A DNA stretch of 64,000 nucleotides from Atrina japonica. Taxonomy: Eukaryota > Mollusca > Bivalvia > Pterioida > Pinnidae. The notes below the pieces were generated by a model, which worked only from the letters and a program-made list of their open reading frames with translations, was not told where the DNA came from and did not search any database. Numbering within the stretch: the first letter of the stretch is position 1; every line of letters begins with the position of its first letter. This document shows, one piece after another, positions 1 to 14,100 of this stretch. The position numbers were made by a program, and so were the translations under genes. The stretch lies in assembly GCA_030159075.1 (NCBI GenBank), contig BROG01000532.1:1-64000 (forward strand), in the 5' to 3' direction.

Positions 1-71
1 CTATACACGAGTATATACGGTAGAAGTTATTCATTTGATAAAGTTAAGTAAGTTTATATGTTAGATATATA

Positions 72-226
72 ATAAAACCTGCTTTAGAGACCACCTGTGT
101 ATAAAGACCACCTAGTCATACGATTTTTTTGCTGTTCCCAATTGAACCATTTGTGTACAAATCAACCTCCCTATAAAGAATGGTTCTGTTGTCCCAAAGG
201 TTTCTTTTTGAACTAATTTCACTGTA
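72..226 (-). repeat. Pogo/Tigger-type MITE, copy 1 (minus orientation)
   Basis: The ends read about aaaacctgctttagagacca and tttcactgta, the inverse of the copies at 6591, 13391 and 14364. The inside shows the family's paired 'gaccacctgtgtataaagac' and 'gtacaaatcaacctccctat' blocks. It is diverged and has no ORF. Confidence 0.6.
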
Positions 227-727
227 CAGAGACAAGTCGAAACTGCCAAGTCTACATATAGGTTTTAATTGTAGAAGCGCGTATCACTATACACATGTCA
301 CATGATTGTAGGAGTGTTTCTCAAAATAGAAGTTGGGACATACAGTTTAATGAGAAATTGTCTGTGGCAATGGAAGTCAATCATTGGAAGACTGTCCGCT
401 AATTCAAGGTTGAAAATACAGAAATTTATGCATATTGGGACCAACTACTGTTTCTGTTGTTTGGGTAAGGGAAGTGTGCGTATATTTAAAACTAACATTA
501 TAGTCTGAGCCATATTTGGTCAGGAATTTCAAAATGAATTTGTAAAGCAACCAATCGTCAAAATAAAAATATTTAACTGGTATAATTAAAAAAGAAAAAA
601 GTTTATCCTATATCTTTTCTACATACTTTTTTCTTTGTTTGGTTTGGTTGCTTCAATTTTTGAAAACACTCTTCCTACGGAAATCTCTGTGTTATCCATG
701 CGATGTCAAATAATTGGGTCATGTGAG

Positions 728-1727
728 TACCGTATTTTATGGCCTATAGGTCAATGTGGGGGATAGGTCGAATGGCCGATTTTTGGCAAAAATTCAGGTT
801 TAAGTATTAGATAGGTTTAAGTGGAAGACAGGTCGATTTCGGCAGAGATGGAAACATGAATGGGAAAACACAAAAATACATCATTTATGTTTAATAACTG
901 GTGCTAAAACGATGGTAGCCTATTAAAATAATCAGAGTAATAGGCCTATTTTACTGTACATTATTAAATATAATTGATTAAAAAGCTTACAAGTTGCATT
1001 TTATCATATTTAACATCAATCATATTACTCGTGTGTACTGATTATGTATACATACATCGCTATTATGTTACCTGTCAAATCATCATTAAATTCTTTATGC
1101 TGTTTACACAAGTGACCTCAATCCTTGTCTTATCCTTACATTGGCCTAAATTATTATGCAGCTGCAATTGTCAAACAATTAAATACTCAAGGTCGAGTGT
1201 CAATTAATTTATGTAACACTTTTTCCAAAACTTCCCCAACTTCAAAGACTGCCACCGGATCCTTATCAGTTGAAGGTCACGTTCCAGTGAACACAGCTTG
1301 TAGTGTCCTGAAAGTCTGAATGAAGACTTCAACTTCACAGCAGGGTACCGAGATAAGGGACTCATTCAAAAGTATAAACTGTCCGGTATAAATATAATGT
1401 AAACGATATCTTTTTATTACACAGTTTCTGACAGTCTTGAATCCCAATATATGTAACTTGAAAGATCATTATTTTGTCACTTGATTATGAACACAGTGCA
1501 TTACGCACACATGAGGTCATATTTAATAGTTATATTAAGTGTAAATACAAATGGGTGTTTGGAGTAGGCCCCTAGATTATCCAGTGAAAAATGTTGAATT
1601 ACGATGTTGAAATGAGGAATTGCAGATACAAGTTAAATATTTCACTAAGGTAAGTCGATGCGGTGAATAGGTTGAGGTCACAACTTTGGAGAAAAAAATA
1701 TTGACCTATAGGCCGTGAAATACGGTA
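728..1727. mobile_element. Non-autonomous DNA transposon, 1.0 kb, 27-bp TIRs
   Basis: Left end 728-754 (taccgtattttatggcctat...) and right end 1701-1727 are inverted copies matching at 25 of 27 positions. There is no transposase ORF inside. Subterminal 'ataggtcgaatggcc'-like and 'ataggttgaggtc' motifs occur near both ends. The TA at each outer edge suggests a TA target-site class, but this is not proven. Confidence 0.65.
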
Positions 1728-2110
1728 ATCATTAATATTCTCGTGCCTCTCTTGACAAAAGAGTTATATGAAGGGAAATAACTCCCAATATATATTGTCG
1801 TAAGGAATCGGTGATTGTGTATTAACAGATCAGTGAGCCAGGCTAAATCAGTATGACCAAAAACGTTCCATTTCTTTTATTCCCCTCTCAAACTTCGAAA
1901 GATGGCCGCCATTACACATGGTAAAAATCCCATGCGAATATCAAGTACAAAACTGATTAATTTTTATTAGTCATGGACATGGATTTTTAATTGAGTATGT
2001 GTTGGATACCGCTACGTTAAATTTAAGTGGTAAGTATCAACCATTTTATTTTAATCAGCCAAACCCAGCAGACAAAAACTATTTGGCTTAGACTATAGTA
2101 GTCTTATATA
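1211..2110. repeat. Dispersed repeat, paralogous to 15875-17050
   Basis: The segment 1211-1400 (tttccaaaacttcccca..., caaagactgcca, cacagcttgtag, cacagcagggt) recurs at 15875-16060. A later part, 1960-2070 (tcatggacatggattttta, ttattttaatcagc), resembles 16915-17005 in the same order. It overlaps the 728-1727 element, so insertion order is unresolved. Confidence 0.5.
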
Positions 2111-2613
2111 ACTATGTAAATCAGGACCTAGACAAAATGTCCATTTTCAGACGGTGCCCTTTGAATTAACGTTCCTTTACGACAGATTTTACTGTAAATG
2201 CAAAATCCATATTTTTAAAAGTCAAAATAATCAATAAATGACACTGATACAAATTCCACTTAATGACAGTCCCATTTCTGAAGTTTTTAATAATTTGTAG
2301 CACCTCAAAAGATACACATAATACCAAACATGAACCAAAATAATAACTAGTTGATGTGCATCGACAGTTTCCTATAGAACCTTCATCTCACAGCCATATA
2401 TTGTAACCAGGAAAAAAAGATGGTCTGAATCAGACAGTGTCTTTATCCATTTGTAGCTAATAATATTTACAAATTTCAAGAGAATGTAGTCTTATGTGAC
2501 CGATCACTTATGACCATTATCTACCATTTCGCAAGAAAATAAATTTGGAAAACTTTCAATACATTTGAAAAAAATATACAGCTTAATTATAAAACAATCT
2601 ATCAAAAACCTAC

Positions 2614-2902
2614 ACTCCATATCAATTGTGGACTCCTGCAGAAAGTTAAAACTTCCCTGTACTTCAGAGACAATTTCTTGGAATGGTCGTTGCCTGGAAA
2701 AAGGAACACTTGTCTGTTGTTGTTGCTGTTCGCCTTGTGTTTGTTGTTGTGTTGTTGCTGATGCTTGTTTTGAGAAAAAAGAGTCTGCTTCTGCCATGCT
2801 TCCAAGATCCGGTTGTTGTTGTTGCTGCTGAGTGTTGCTCTGACTAGTTGAGTTGCTTTGATCTAATTGCTGCTCTATTTCTGGTGGAAGAGATGCCCTT
2901 AC
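2614..2902 (-). CDS. CAPRIN1: Caprin coding exon 6 (Gln-rich linker and G3BP-binding motif)
   Basis: The acceptor is atttttttag and the frame opens VRASLPPEIEQQLDQ. CAG/CAA runs give two Gln-rich patches (TQQQQQQP and GEQQQQQTS). The end, VQGSFNFLQESTIDME, aligns with MQGPYNFIQDSMLDFE, the short linear motif by which vertebrate Caprin-1 binds the G3BP NTF2-like domain. The donor is probably gtaggttt after 2614, leaving one base of a split codon; a second GT at 2608-2609 is possible, so this boundary is less certain than the others. The next exon is outside the window. Confidence 0.88.
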
Positions 2903-5900
2903 CTAAAAAATATAAATCAAATTTACGGATGGAATTAAACATGTGATGGTGTCCTATTTAAGGTTATTATCTGTTTACCTCCTTTATATAAATGAACTAT
3001 TCTGTTAAATCTAGCTTATACATAATACATTGTTTACACTGTTCATGTTTCCAATGAACATGAATCACTTTCCATCCTTAACCTTGACTTCTTCAGAACT
3101 TACCCAGTTGTTCAAGTGTAAGTTGAAATTTGGTTTCATACCATGTATAAAATATTTTAATTTGATGAGGGCTATTCCAGAAAAAAAGTGTCTCCTGGGG
3201 CAGAATGCCCATGAATTTTAGGGTTACCACCATTAGATTTTAAATAAAAAAAAACCCACAACTTCTTCACATTTTGGGAATATTCCATCAACCAAAAAAT
3301 ATAAATAAAAAATTCCGCTATTTTTCATATTATGTATATAAATCCTAAAGTTTTAGTTTTTAATTGCAATACAGTTGTCAAGAAATTAGACAATTCCTGT
3401 ACATCCTTGTACCTTATAGGCTCGTTAATGTCAGATTTAGCATCTTTGGTTCCAAAGTTAATGTAGCAAAGAAAAAAATGTTGATAAGGCCATGTAAAAA
3501 AAATATTCTGGTTCTCAGACAATTAGCCTTCCAAAATGGGCAAGGTAGGTAGGTATTTTATTTTTATTTCCAAATTATTGTTTATATACCTTGAAGGCAA
3601 GAAAATAAGAAGACTTTATGTAACAAAAAATGTCTTTTATTGAGACCTTCAACAAATTGTAACAAAAAGTTGTGTGATTGTCTTCTTCACTTGGTTTTAA
3701 AACTGAAATATCAACAAAAATATAAAATAGCTAAAAGATTATATATTTAATTTATCAAAACATAAAAATGTTTTGAAACTACAAGAAAATTAGTTGTAAA
3801 TGCATCATTATAATTATCATCAATCATTACTATTTTACAAAGCTGTCAAAATGTAACTACTATGTGTCTAAAAATCAATGTAAATTCCAAAAGTTTCATT
3901 TTTGAAAACAAAATCTATCCATTTTTATGTATTTCATTAAAACTTTTATTTACAGTGACTACTTTTATCATTCACCTACATTTAATTCAGATTTTAAAAC
4001 TTTTATACACTTTATAGTGTTACATGTACCATCATATTAACACATCCTGAAATTAAATTCCGTTTGGTATCGGTTCTTTCATGTAAAACTCAACTTCCAC
4101 TTTCTCCATAAACTGCAAGCAACAGCAGAAAACACACGATGTGTTCTGTGACATTTTCAGGCATGAGGTAAAGATTTACATGTTAAATTGTCAATTAAAT
4201 AATTATTTTAGTTTCTAATTGGGTTTTAGAAATGCATTTTGAACTACAAATAGAAGGAAATGGATCATTTCCGAAACTTAAGTCTTTTGAAATGACTGAC
4301 ATTTTTACTTGCTACATGGCGGTGATTTTTTTTATGAAATGTGAATAAAATGATTTCATCAGCAATTTCTTTTTCTGTGCGGTGGTGTCTGAGAACCAGA
4401 AGTATTTTTTTACTTGGCCTAAATATTCAATTTACATTTTATATATGCCAATGTGTAATAAATAAATCTTATCCAAACTGACTAGCAAAGGAATATATAA
4501 TGCATTTATTATGTTAATCATTACCAAACCAAAGAATCATGCCCATATTAAAGTTAACTCTATTTCATGACAATTTCATGTCATACCATTTGTAAAATGT
4601 AATTAATGACCAAAAAATATGAAACAGAAAGGAAACAAAATGATTCAAAAATGCAACTGAGGGCAAATAAAACACAGCAAGAACCCCCAAACCAACAAAT
4701 TTCAAAAGCAATTTCTCATTGATGGCGTTCTGCCCCAAGGAGACATTTTTTTTTTGCTGGAATAGCCCTTGTGTATTTTATATATCGATTGACATATAAT
4801 TAATATACATGCAAATACCAGTATACATTGTTACTGAATTTTTATGATCAGTTTATCATTAGTGTACTGAAATAAGGTGATGAACGATGCAGCTGATTAT
4901 GTAATGCCTGGTAGATCAACTGAAATGAGTGTAACATGTTCTGGAATACACAGAAAAAAACAAGCCATGGTGTATATCTATATCGGTCAAAATATTCACG
5001 TGTAAACAAAACAACCTGGCGTGTATGTATTCTGTATGGATATCGTAGGAATACCTATGTCGTGTATGTATTATTATGGACTTTATCTTCTGTACAATTA
5101 TTCATAAAACACAATCGATAAACCATGTGATTTTATTTTGCAAAGATCTATTTTTAGTAGGCCCCTAAATAAATCAATGATCACAAATTTTCAACCTGAA
5201 TTTGCAGTTTAAAACTCTTTCATGTACCAATGAGAGAAAGTTTGTAGCATTTATTATATTCAAGAAAACTTATAAGCTGAAAATTGTAGTTTTTCTGCAG
5301 TCAGTCATTTTGATTTTAATCCCAACTAAATGAGTGATCTGCATATACATCACTTTGTAAAAATGCTTGATAAACTAGTTAGTAGTTAGTTTACAACATG
5401 TAATTATTATGAGATTTAAACTAATATGGTAATTTCAAGACATTTAGGCATCATTATACCTATCTATTATATGAATTTTGTTTTTTAAAAATCAGCACAA
5501 TTTCTTAGTTCTAATGTTGTTTTTCACTGTTGGCACAATTTCTTGGTTCTAACTTTGTTTTTCAATCTTCTCAACAGTTTTAGTTACATGATAGTTAAAA
5601 TAGAAGAGAAACTCCAGTTAAACTGCATCAGGGAAAAGGCAAATGACCTTCCATAAGTGAAAGAGTGATGTTGTAACCACTAGATCACAAGTACCCTTAA
5701 CTTGGTATGCAATAAAAATTTGGCCATAACAAAACTGACAAGAACAGACCACCTGTCACATAGTTTTCATTATGTGTAACAAACTGTATTACATGTCAGT
5801 ACCCACCAAGCAACTTTAAGATTATTTAAAACATACATCTTTCGTGAAATAACAAAATGATGTAGACTATAAAAAGGTAAAGTAACAGGGAAAGGATATA

Positions 5901-8151
5901 AAATTTTAACATGAAAAGAGATCATCAAAGAGTTTATGATCTATAGCTTATCAAGTACAAGAATATCCAAATACATGTATACAGACATATGTATAATACA
6001 TGACGTTTGGCACATGTAATCAACTTATATAAGATTGGGATCTTTAATATGATCTTCAACCATAATAACTTGGTTCCCTTTCCCCACAACTGGATATAAA
6101 AGCATGCAATACCTCTGCTGAATCTGGAGCTGGGACTTCTGATGGGCATATGACATCAAATTCCTGTTCCCCAGTAGCCTCTTCACCTCCTTCCTCTTCA
6201 AGGGGTGCATTTTCAAAGTAGCCACAGTTTCCAATCCAATCAATCAAGCTCTTGATTTCTTTGTATGTTGTTCCGACCACTGGCTTTTCCTTGGCATCAA
6301 TAAGGCTTACGACATGTTCTGCAGCACTGGTCAGTTGTTCTTGATAGTTGGATTCGCCATCTCGAGAGGGACTGATAAGTTTGTATAGTTCATCTAACTG
6401 CTTCAAGTTTTCTTCTGTCAAAACCTGGGAAACAAATTTCAACTTGTTATAATTCTGGAAATATTTATGATTTTGGTTGTGATGTTATCAACTGAAATCA
6501 AATAAAAACAACAACAACAAAAGAAAAATTACTAAAAAATTAAAACAAATATTCACTTTCAATAATGTCTAGAACTTGCAACTTTTCAAATATAGTGAAA
6601 CTTGTATATAACAACTTCCTTAGGAACAAAAGAAAACCAATCTTTATAGGGAGGTGGTCTTTATATAGAGGTTGATTTGTACACAGATGGTATTATTGGG
6701 GACATGAAAAAAACGGTCTTTGTGACCAGGTGGTCCGTATACACAGGTGGCTGCTGAAGCAGGTTTAACTGTAACACTGTTAAACAAAACCTTGTTGTTG
6801 GAATCCTGATCTCAGGGGAAACTGAATTGTTTGATTGATTGCAGAATGTTTATAAACTGCTCTCAATTTAAATGTTTTTTCTTTTTTTACTTACAACTCA
6901 ATTTACAGTATTATTTATTTTGTAATTTCTTTTCATCAGTCATAAACCAATTGTTTGTAAACCTATGTTTAAGATAACAGGACAAATCTGTAATCAAATT
7001 GACTGCAGCTTCAAAAACGATGTTTGTCATTTATACATTTATGGGGTACACTTAAATTTTGTTAAGACTTAAAATAACAAATTATAAGTGTTGCTGATTA
7101 CTCAACTGTCCATGCAGACATTTTGATTTGATTTTCACCTGGACATGGACAATCAGACAATTGTTAATGTCAATTCAATACAGCAGTAAAACTGTAAAAA
7201 ACACACTGCAGTTTTCAAAATTTGTTCTGTTTCACACACACACACGCCCACACACACACACACGCCCACACACACACCACAAAATGACAACTTACTACAG
7301 CTCCGTGCTTCCCTGTTTTGAAATCATCTCGCACTTTCTCAGAACCCAGATTGTCCAACAAATTCTGCAGTTTTAACATTTCCTTTATTCGTTGCAGCTC
7401 CTGGGTCTGCCGCTCCAGTTTTTCTCTTTTTGCTTGCTTCTTCAGAAACTTTTCAGCCTAGAGAAAAAAGATCAAGATGAATCTTTAATTCTTTGTAAAG
7501 AAATTGTATTAATAAAATATTTCTAAATATTACACTGAATTTTATTTTAACCTTGCTAAAATGCATATTATTGCCATTGTCTTTTTTCTTTGTTTCGTTT
7601 TCAATGACGTCTCAACAATTTTTCAGTTATATGGTGGTGGCCAATTTGTAAATCAGACATGAGATTTTCTGCAAATTCACGGATTCCTAAATTTTTATGT
7701 TTGCTTTGATCATTTTTGAGATCGATTTCAAAATACAGAAAAAAAGGGGAGGTATCCGTTAACACAGTCAAACAGCACTCATATTGGATCGATATTTCGC
7801 TTACAAGAAGTAACAATTCCTTGGTATGTAGGAACTCATCAAGATAAATATAGCACAGGTTTTGTTACCTCAATCTGCAGTTCTGGAATCACTTGATTAC
7901 TACAGGTAAAAATATCAACAGTTGGATGGAAATGGTCCTGTTGAGATCATGGTTATATTTCCTAACCACATTCTGTACAAGTGTACAAAAACGTCTGCAT
8001 CGTGTGTAAAATTGTAGTGGGGAAAAACCTGTACATTTTAAACTTGGGTAAACTTCTGTTCATGTTAGAAACAGTTTCAGGACTATGTCTGTGTAGTTTA
8101 ACACTTAAGGGGTTCAGTTTGTTTGTTTATTGTTGTTTAACATCCCACTCA

Positions 8152-8182
<31 letters not shown>

Positions 8183-11100
8183 AATGCTGGTGAAGGGCTT
8201 CAAATTTTGGCCTATGCTTGGCACTTACGACACTGGACTTCGGTTTTTACTCTCTCAACCGAAGGACAGGAAACCAACCTGCTGCCAGCTGGACTCAAAC
8301 TCACGACCTCACTGAGCCAGGCAGATACCTTAAGGGGTTCAGTCATTTAATAATATCACAATAACGAATGGACTTTGAGAAAAATAGAAACTGCCAATAT
8401 CATTCGAGTTACATTTATTCATGTTGGTCATAAAAAGTCTGTAATTCTATTAAAAAAAACTGCCAAAAATCATAGTTGTTATACCACCAAAACCCGTCGT
8501 ATGCATGATTTTGCATTTAGAATTCAAAATGGTGGCTAAGTTTTTTTTTTATTTCTCATTCTCATGTTTGTAAATTAGTGTAGGAGAGAACCTAGTTATA
8601 ATGTATCCAGGAAAAGACCACCAGCTTTAAGTAAATTGACAAACCTCACAAAAATCAACTGGGCTCCAAACTGCACTAACCAGAAGTGACAGACTTCATG
8701 GTTCAAAGCACAATGCTCTGGAATAATTAGAATTTTTATGTGAAACTAAATGATTCAAAACCATTATTTCAGCATTTGTTTCAGTGTTGTTTCAAGTCTA
8801 AGACACCATCAAGCGAGGTGAAATCATATTCATTGTATAGGTTTATGCCATTCTCGTGAGTAAGTACTACAAAAATCCTAGGGCCAGTGATTTTCTGCGA
8901 TCACAGAATCGCGGACAGAATCGTGGAATCAGCAATCTGAAACGGAATTCGCGTTTTTGAAAAATCTTTAAAAATTTCAACATGAGATAGAATTTATTTA
9001 ATTGTGAACTAGTGTGCTATTTCCGTGTGTTATGTACTTTAAATCTTTATTTTTTTAAAATATTTGATCACATAATATTACATCAATCAATTACATCGAA
9101 AGATATGGGCAATCATTTCCATTGTCGTAATATCAGTACTGACCAAGATCTACCAGTCTGGTGTCTTCTTAAACAAAAATAGCATTAATTTGATATCTTG
9201 AATTAGGTTTTCATAATGTTTACTTCAATTTCTGAATATATATACCAATTTTTATAATTTATGGTAAAAATTTCCGTTTTTGTTACCAACACAAACACGT
9301 GATTACACCTTGACGTTTTTGACAGCGCGCTTCGATGGCTGAAGACACGTGTGTGTAAAAAGAGGATACTTCCTCCCATTTAAAAAATAAATACATCAGC
9401 ACGGGTTGATAGTTTACGTGGAATTTTTAAGAGAATGGTGACATTTAATTTTGCAAAGTCTGTCAGCATAGTAAAGATTACGCTAGTGTTGATACAATAA
9501 TTAAAAGATTAAAAATTAAATACATGTACATGTAGATCTACTTTATAAGTTTTTTAAAGTAAAAAACACCAAATAAAACATCACAGACTTGTTTTAAGTT
9601 AGTTAATAAATTCAAGGAAAAATAAGTAATTAGAAATTAACTGTACAATTCCAACAAAACTTCTTACTTACATAAATATGAGTAAAGGCCTACAGACTTG
9701 CAAATTATTTAACAAAAATTTTAAAATCATAAAAACATACAGTGTTGCATATACATGAACATGTTTTATTTAATTCCCTATTTAAATCTATCATTAAACT
9801 GCTGTGGCAGAATATTAAACGTATGATTATGAGTCTGTATTGTTAAATATTTTTCACCTAAAGTATGTTTTTAGTTCTTTTTCTTAAGAAAACAGAAAAA
9901 AACCCTAATTCACCAAAACTGAAACCAGAACTGAAGCAAATCTGAAACGGAAAATCACTGGCCCTAAAACCCTGACATATGACCTCATTTTAAAATTTAA
10001 GCTGAGCAACCAGGACCCAGGACATTAATTGATATGCACTTAGAAAAAAAAGCTCCTTTCTAGAAGCAAGCTTCCTGCCAGATTTGGTTGTAATCTGTTA
10101 AGTGGTTCTTGAGAAAAAGTTATCTGAATGAAAAAAATTAACAAACAGAGGAACAAAGACATACATTCCTCCAGCCATGGAAATAGCTCAATTGACCCTT
10201 TGGGCCAGGTTGGCAAAAAAGAAGCTAATTTGTTTCTCCCCTAAAAGTTTAACAACAACAATGCCAAAGTACTTTTTAGTGTTTTACTTTTGTTTATTTT
10301 TATTTAACGTTCCTGTTTTACTTTTAATCAGAGTTCTAATACATTGCTTTTTCAAGCAAACTTTTTGTTTCAAAGATTAGCAATCAAGTGGAACACATTC
10401 AAGTAAATTTAATAAAAACAAAACAGACTCAGACTCATTTTGGCATAACCCCAAATTTAAAATTTTATAATCTATATTGAACAGTCCCTCTATCAAGTCT
10501 GGGCCAGTGATTTTCCATGGTCACGGAATCGCAGAGGACAACAGGAGGTAGAATTTATTAAATTGTTAACTAATGTGCTATTTCCATGTGTTATAAACTT
10601 CATTTCTTTGTTTATTTGCAATATTTCATAACATAATTTTACACCAATTACTATTTTATTCCGTAGATCTATTAGCTTACATTAACACATCGAAAGATCC
10701 ATTGACGCAATATAAGTACCGACTGACATCCGGATTCTTTTAAAACAACAATAGTTTTAATTTGATATACTAAATTAGGTTTTCATAATGTTTACTTCAA
10801 TTTCTGAATAAATATACCAATTTTTAAATTTTCTAGTAAAATTTCACAATGTACAATCCATCCTAACTTTTAGCGACATACCACTCGATTGACAGCCTGT
10901 TTTTGTTACCAACACAAACACCTGTTTTAAACACTTTGACATTTATGACAGCAAGCTGCGATGGCTGAAGACATGTACATGTATGTAAAAAGAGAAGACT
11001 TCCTCCCATTTAAAAAATAAATATATCAGTACAGTTTGATCAGTTTTCATGGGATCTTTATGAGGATGGTGACATTGAATTTTGTGAATTCTGTCAGCAT

Positions 11101-14100
11101 AGACTACACTAGTGTTGATACAATAAATTAAATATAAAAAATAAAATACATGTACATGTATGATGTAAATCTACTTTATAAGTTTATTTAAAGTAAAAAC
11201 ACACCAAATAAAACATCACAGACTTGTTCTAAGTCAGCTGATTAATTCAAGCAAAAATTAGTAATTAGAAATTACAATTTGCAACAAAATTTGTTACCTA
11301 CATGTATATGAGTATCATAGGCCTACAGACTTAAAAATTACTTATCAAATACTTTAAAATTATAATTTTATTTACTTCCCTATTTTAATCTATCATTAAA
11401 TTTGTGTGGCAGACTATTGAACGTATGATTATGAGTCTGTAATGTTAATTATTTTTCATCTTAAGTATGTTTTTTGTTCTTTTTCTTATGAAAACAGAAA
11501 ATAAACGAATTCACCAAAACTGAAAACAGAATTGAAGCAAATCTGAAAATCACTGGCCCTACAACCACTAGCTTGTGTATCAGACTAATTTGGATGACAT
11601 TTTATCAACTATTATTAATGCTGTATATCCTCTCTGTCATTTAAATATTCCCTATCATTCAATATCACAACACAACTTGTCATAATTTTATTTGTAATGT
11701 TTCTCAAATCATGTAATATACATGTAATATGATAAAATTTTTGTTTTTAACTCCCATTAAGCTCTAAAGGTATATGAAAATCATTGGAACTATTACATCT
11801 TCAATGTTATAAACAATATACAACTGACCAAAACCTGATGACAAAAATATACACACCTCGGCACTAATACCCATAAATTGCTTCTGCAGTTCTCTAGCAA
11901 ACTCCAGATTCTGAATAACTTCCCCATACTTGTCCACAGCAGCCTACAAAATGAGCATATTGCATTACTTATCCATGCAGAGTTAAATAACATTTTATGC
12001 TAAAGATCAAAACTATTTATAAAATGCACAAAAATGTATACATGTGTCTTAAATTTTATTTCATGCGAGTTAAACACAATATTAAGCTCAACAGAAATGA
12101 TAAGGTTTTTTGGAAGTCCTTTTTATGACTTATCTATATATGAGGGTTACAAATTATGTTTGGTTTTGAAATTACATGTAACTGGTTTGGTATTTAAATG
12201 TCTTACTATCTAAAGACAATCATAAAAACAGGTGATCGACACTACAAAAATATTGCATGAGCTGATTGTTACTCTGAACTTTCTACTGAAGGACTTAAAC
12301 ATGACCATCATTTTCAGTCCTTCTGTTTCTTGACAAATATCATTAAAACTTTCTATAAAAACCCTATTGGTCCACTCCTTGGGCAGCCTCAATAGACAGG
12401 TTTAATTCTATTTTGATGGATAACAGTGACTGTTTAGATTAATATTTGAATACTTTCATTTCTGCCCAATTATTGATTTGCCCAAAGGGAATGTTTATGT
12501 TTGGGTGTACGTTTGGTGGAGTATCCTGCTGTGAAGACATGGGGGAATGTTTATGTTTGGGTGTACGTTTGGTGGAGTATCCTGCTGTGAAGACATGGGG
12601 GAATGTTTATGTTTGGGTGTACGTTTGGTGGAGTATCCTGTCGTGAAGACATGGGGGAATGTTTATGATTGGGTGTACGTTTGGTGGAGTATCCTGCTGT
12701 GAAGACATGGGGGAATGTTAATGTTTGGGTGAAATATCCTGCTGTGAAGGGTATGCTTCCACAAGACAATGCTGAAAATTAAATTTGTAAGTGCATTCTG
12801 GTTCACATGAGCAATTGTGCATTTTTTTCACAACACTTTAAGACTAGGGTTAAGTCCCTTAAAATAAGAAAACGGTGCAAATTTGATACTATCGGGGGGG
12901 GGGGGGGGCTTGACTGAAAATGTCAATACTATGTCAACAGATTAATGATCAGTTACAATTTTATTTCCATTGATCTCATATTTCAGAAAGTGCAAATTCT
13001 TTACTATAGACTGAAATAAAGACCCAAATCAGCCTGAAAACCTTATGTTGTGATGTGACCATCATGTCCTACCTGTTGGTCTTTCTCCAAAGGAACTCCT
13101 GAGTCTTTCTTGTCTCTGTAGTTGTCCAACTTTACCTGTAAATCAAAATATATGAAATAAGTGATGGTCTAATTAGTTGCCATATATCTTATAAGTTTAA
13201 ATATAAATGTGTGCTACCTTTTTTTATTATTATTACCGGTACATACATGTGTAATCATAGTTATAATACAGAGTGCAATACACCTGTGCAACACTTAACA
13301 ATGTATTGCTGCAGTTGGATACGAAAATTCTGTGGAACTACTTGTCTAATTGAAATTCCAAAATATTTGATAACGTCAATTCCATTCATCTACAGTGAAA
13401 CTTGAATATAATGACCTCCTTAGAGACACAAGAAAACCAGTCTTTATATAGAGGTTGATGTGTACACAAATGGTACTAATGGGGACAACAAACAACAGTC
13501 TTTGTGACCAGGTGGTCTTTAGACAGACGTGGTCGCTAAAGCAGGTTTTACTGTAAATGATTTGATGACATCATTAATGTCACATTCATGATGCCGTGTT
13601 TTGACATTAGTATAAACATACATGTATGTATTCCAGTGGTATGAATGCTGAAAGGGAAATAAATATTGAATTTGTGTACACAATTAAATGAATAAGGGGC
13701 ATGTAATAATATATACAAAACCACACAAATGTTTCTATCTGTATCATCAGACTACACTTGACTCTTATAGCAGAAAAATTTCACTTGAGCTACGCTCTAG
13801 TTGTAAATCAATTCGCTACAATGATCTTGTGTAGTCTGAAGTTTTGTCTATTTATTTCATTTCAGCATTAAGAAAAAGTTTCAAAATATCAATGCATTCA
13901 TATGATTTGTAGTTTTTTAATCAAAAGGATTGATTAATCCAACTTGCAGTCTCAGATCACTTCAAATAATCCAAGAGCCCACAAACTCCCAATATATTCC
14001 CAATCCTATGGTTGCAGACTTTGAAAGGGATTACATGTATATGCATGACCAATGAACTATAAAACTGACATCACACCTTGATATCGCTAGCTTGTCGACA

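Noticed and set aside
2565..2831. Plus-strand frame with Cys-rich runs
   Set aside because: It is the reverse reading of CAG/CAA glutamine codons in Caprin exon 6.
12446..12769. Open frames on both strands with repeated peptides
   Set aside because: They follow from the 56-bp repeat in a Caprin intron; the unit is not a multiple of three and no splice or homology support exists.
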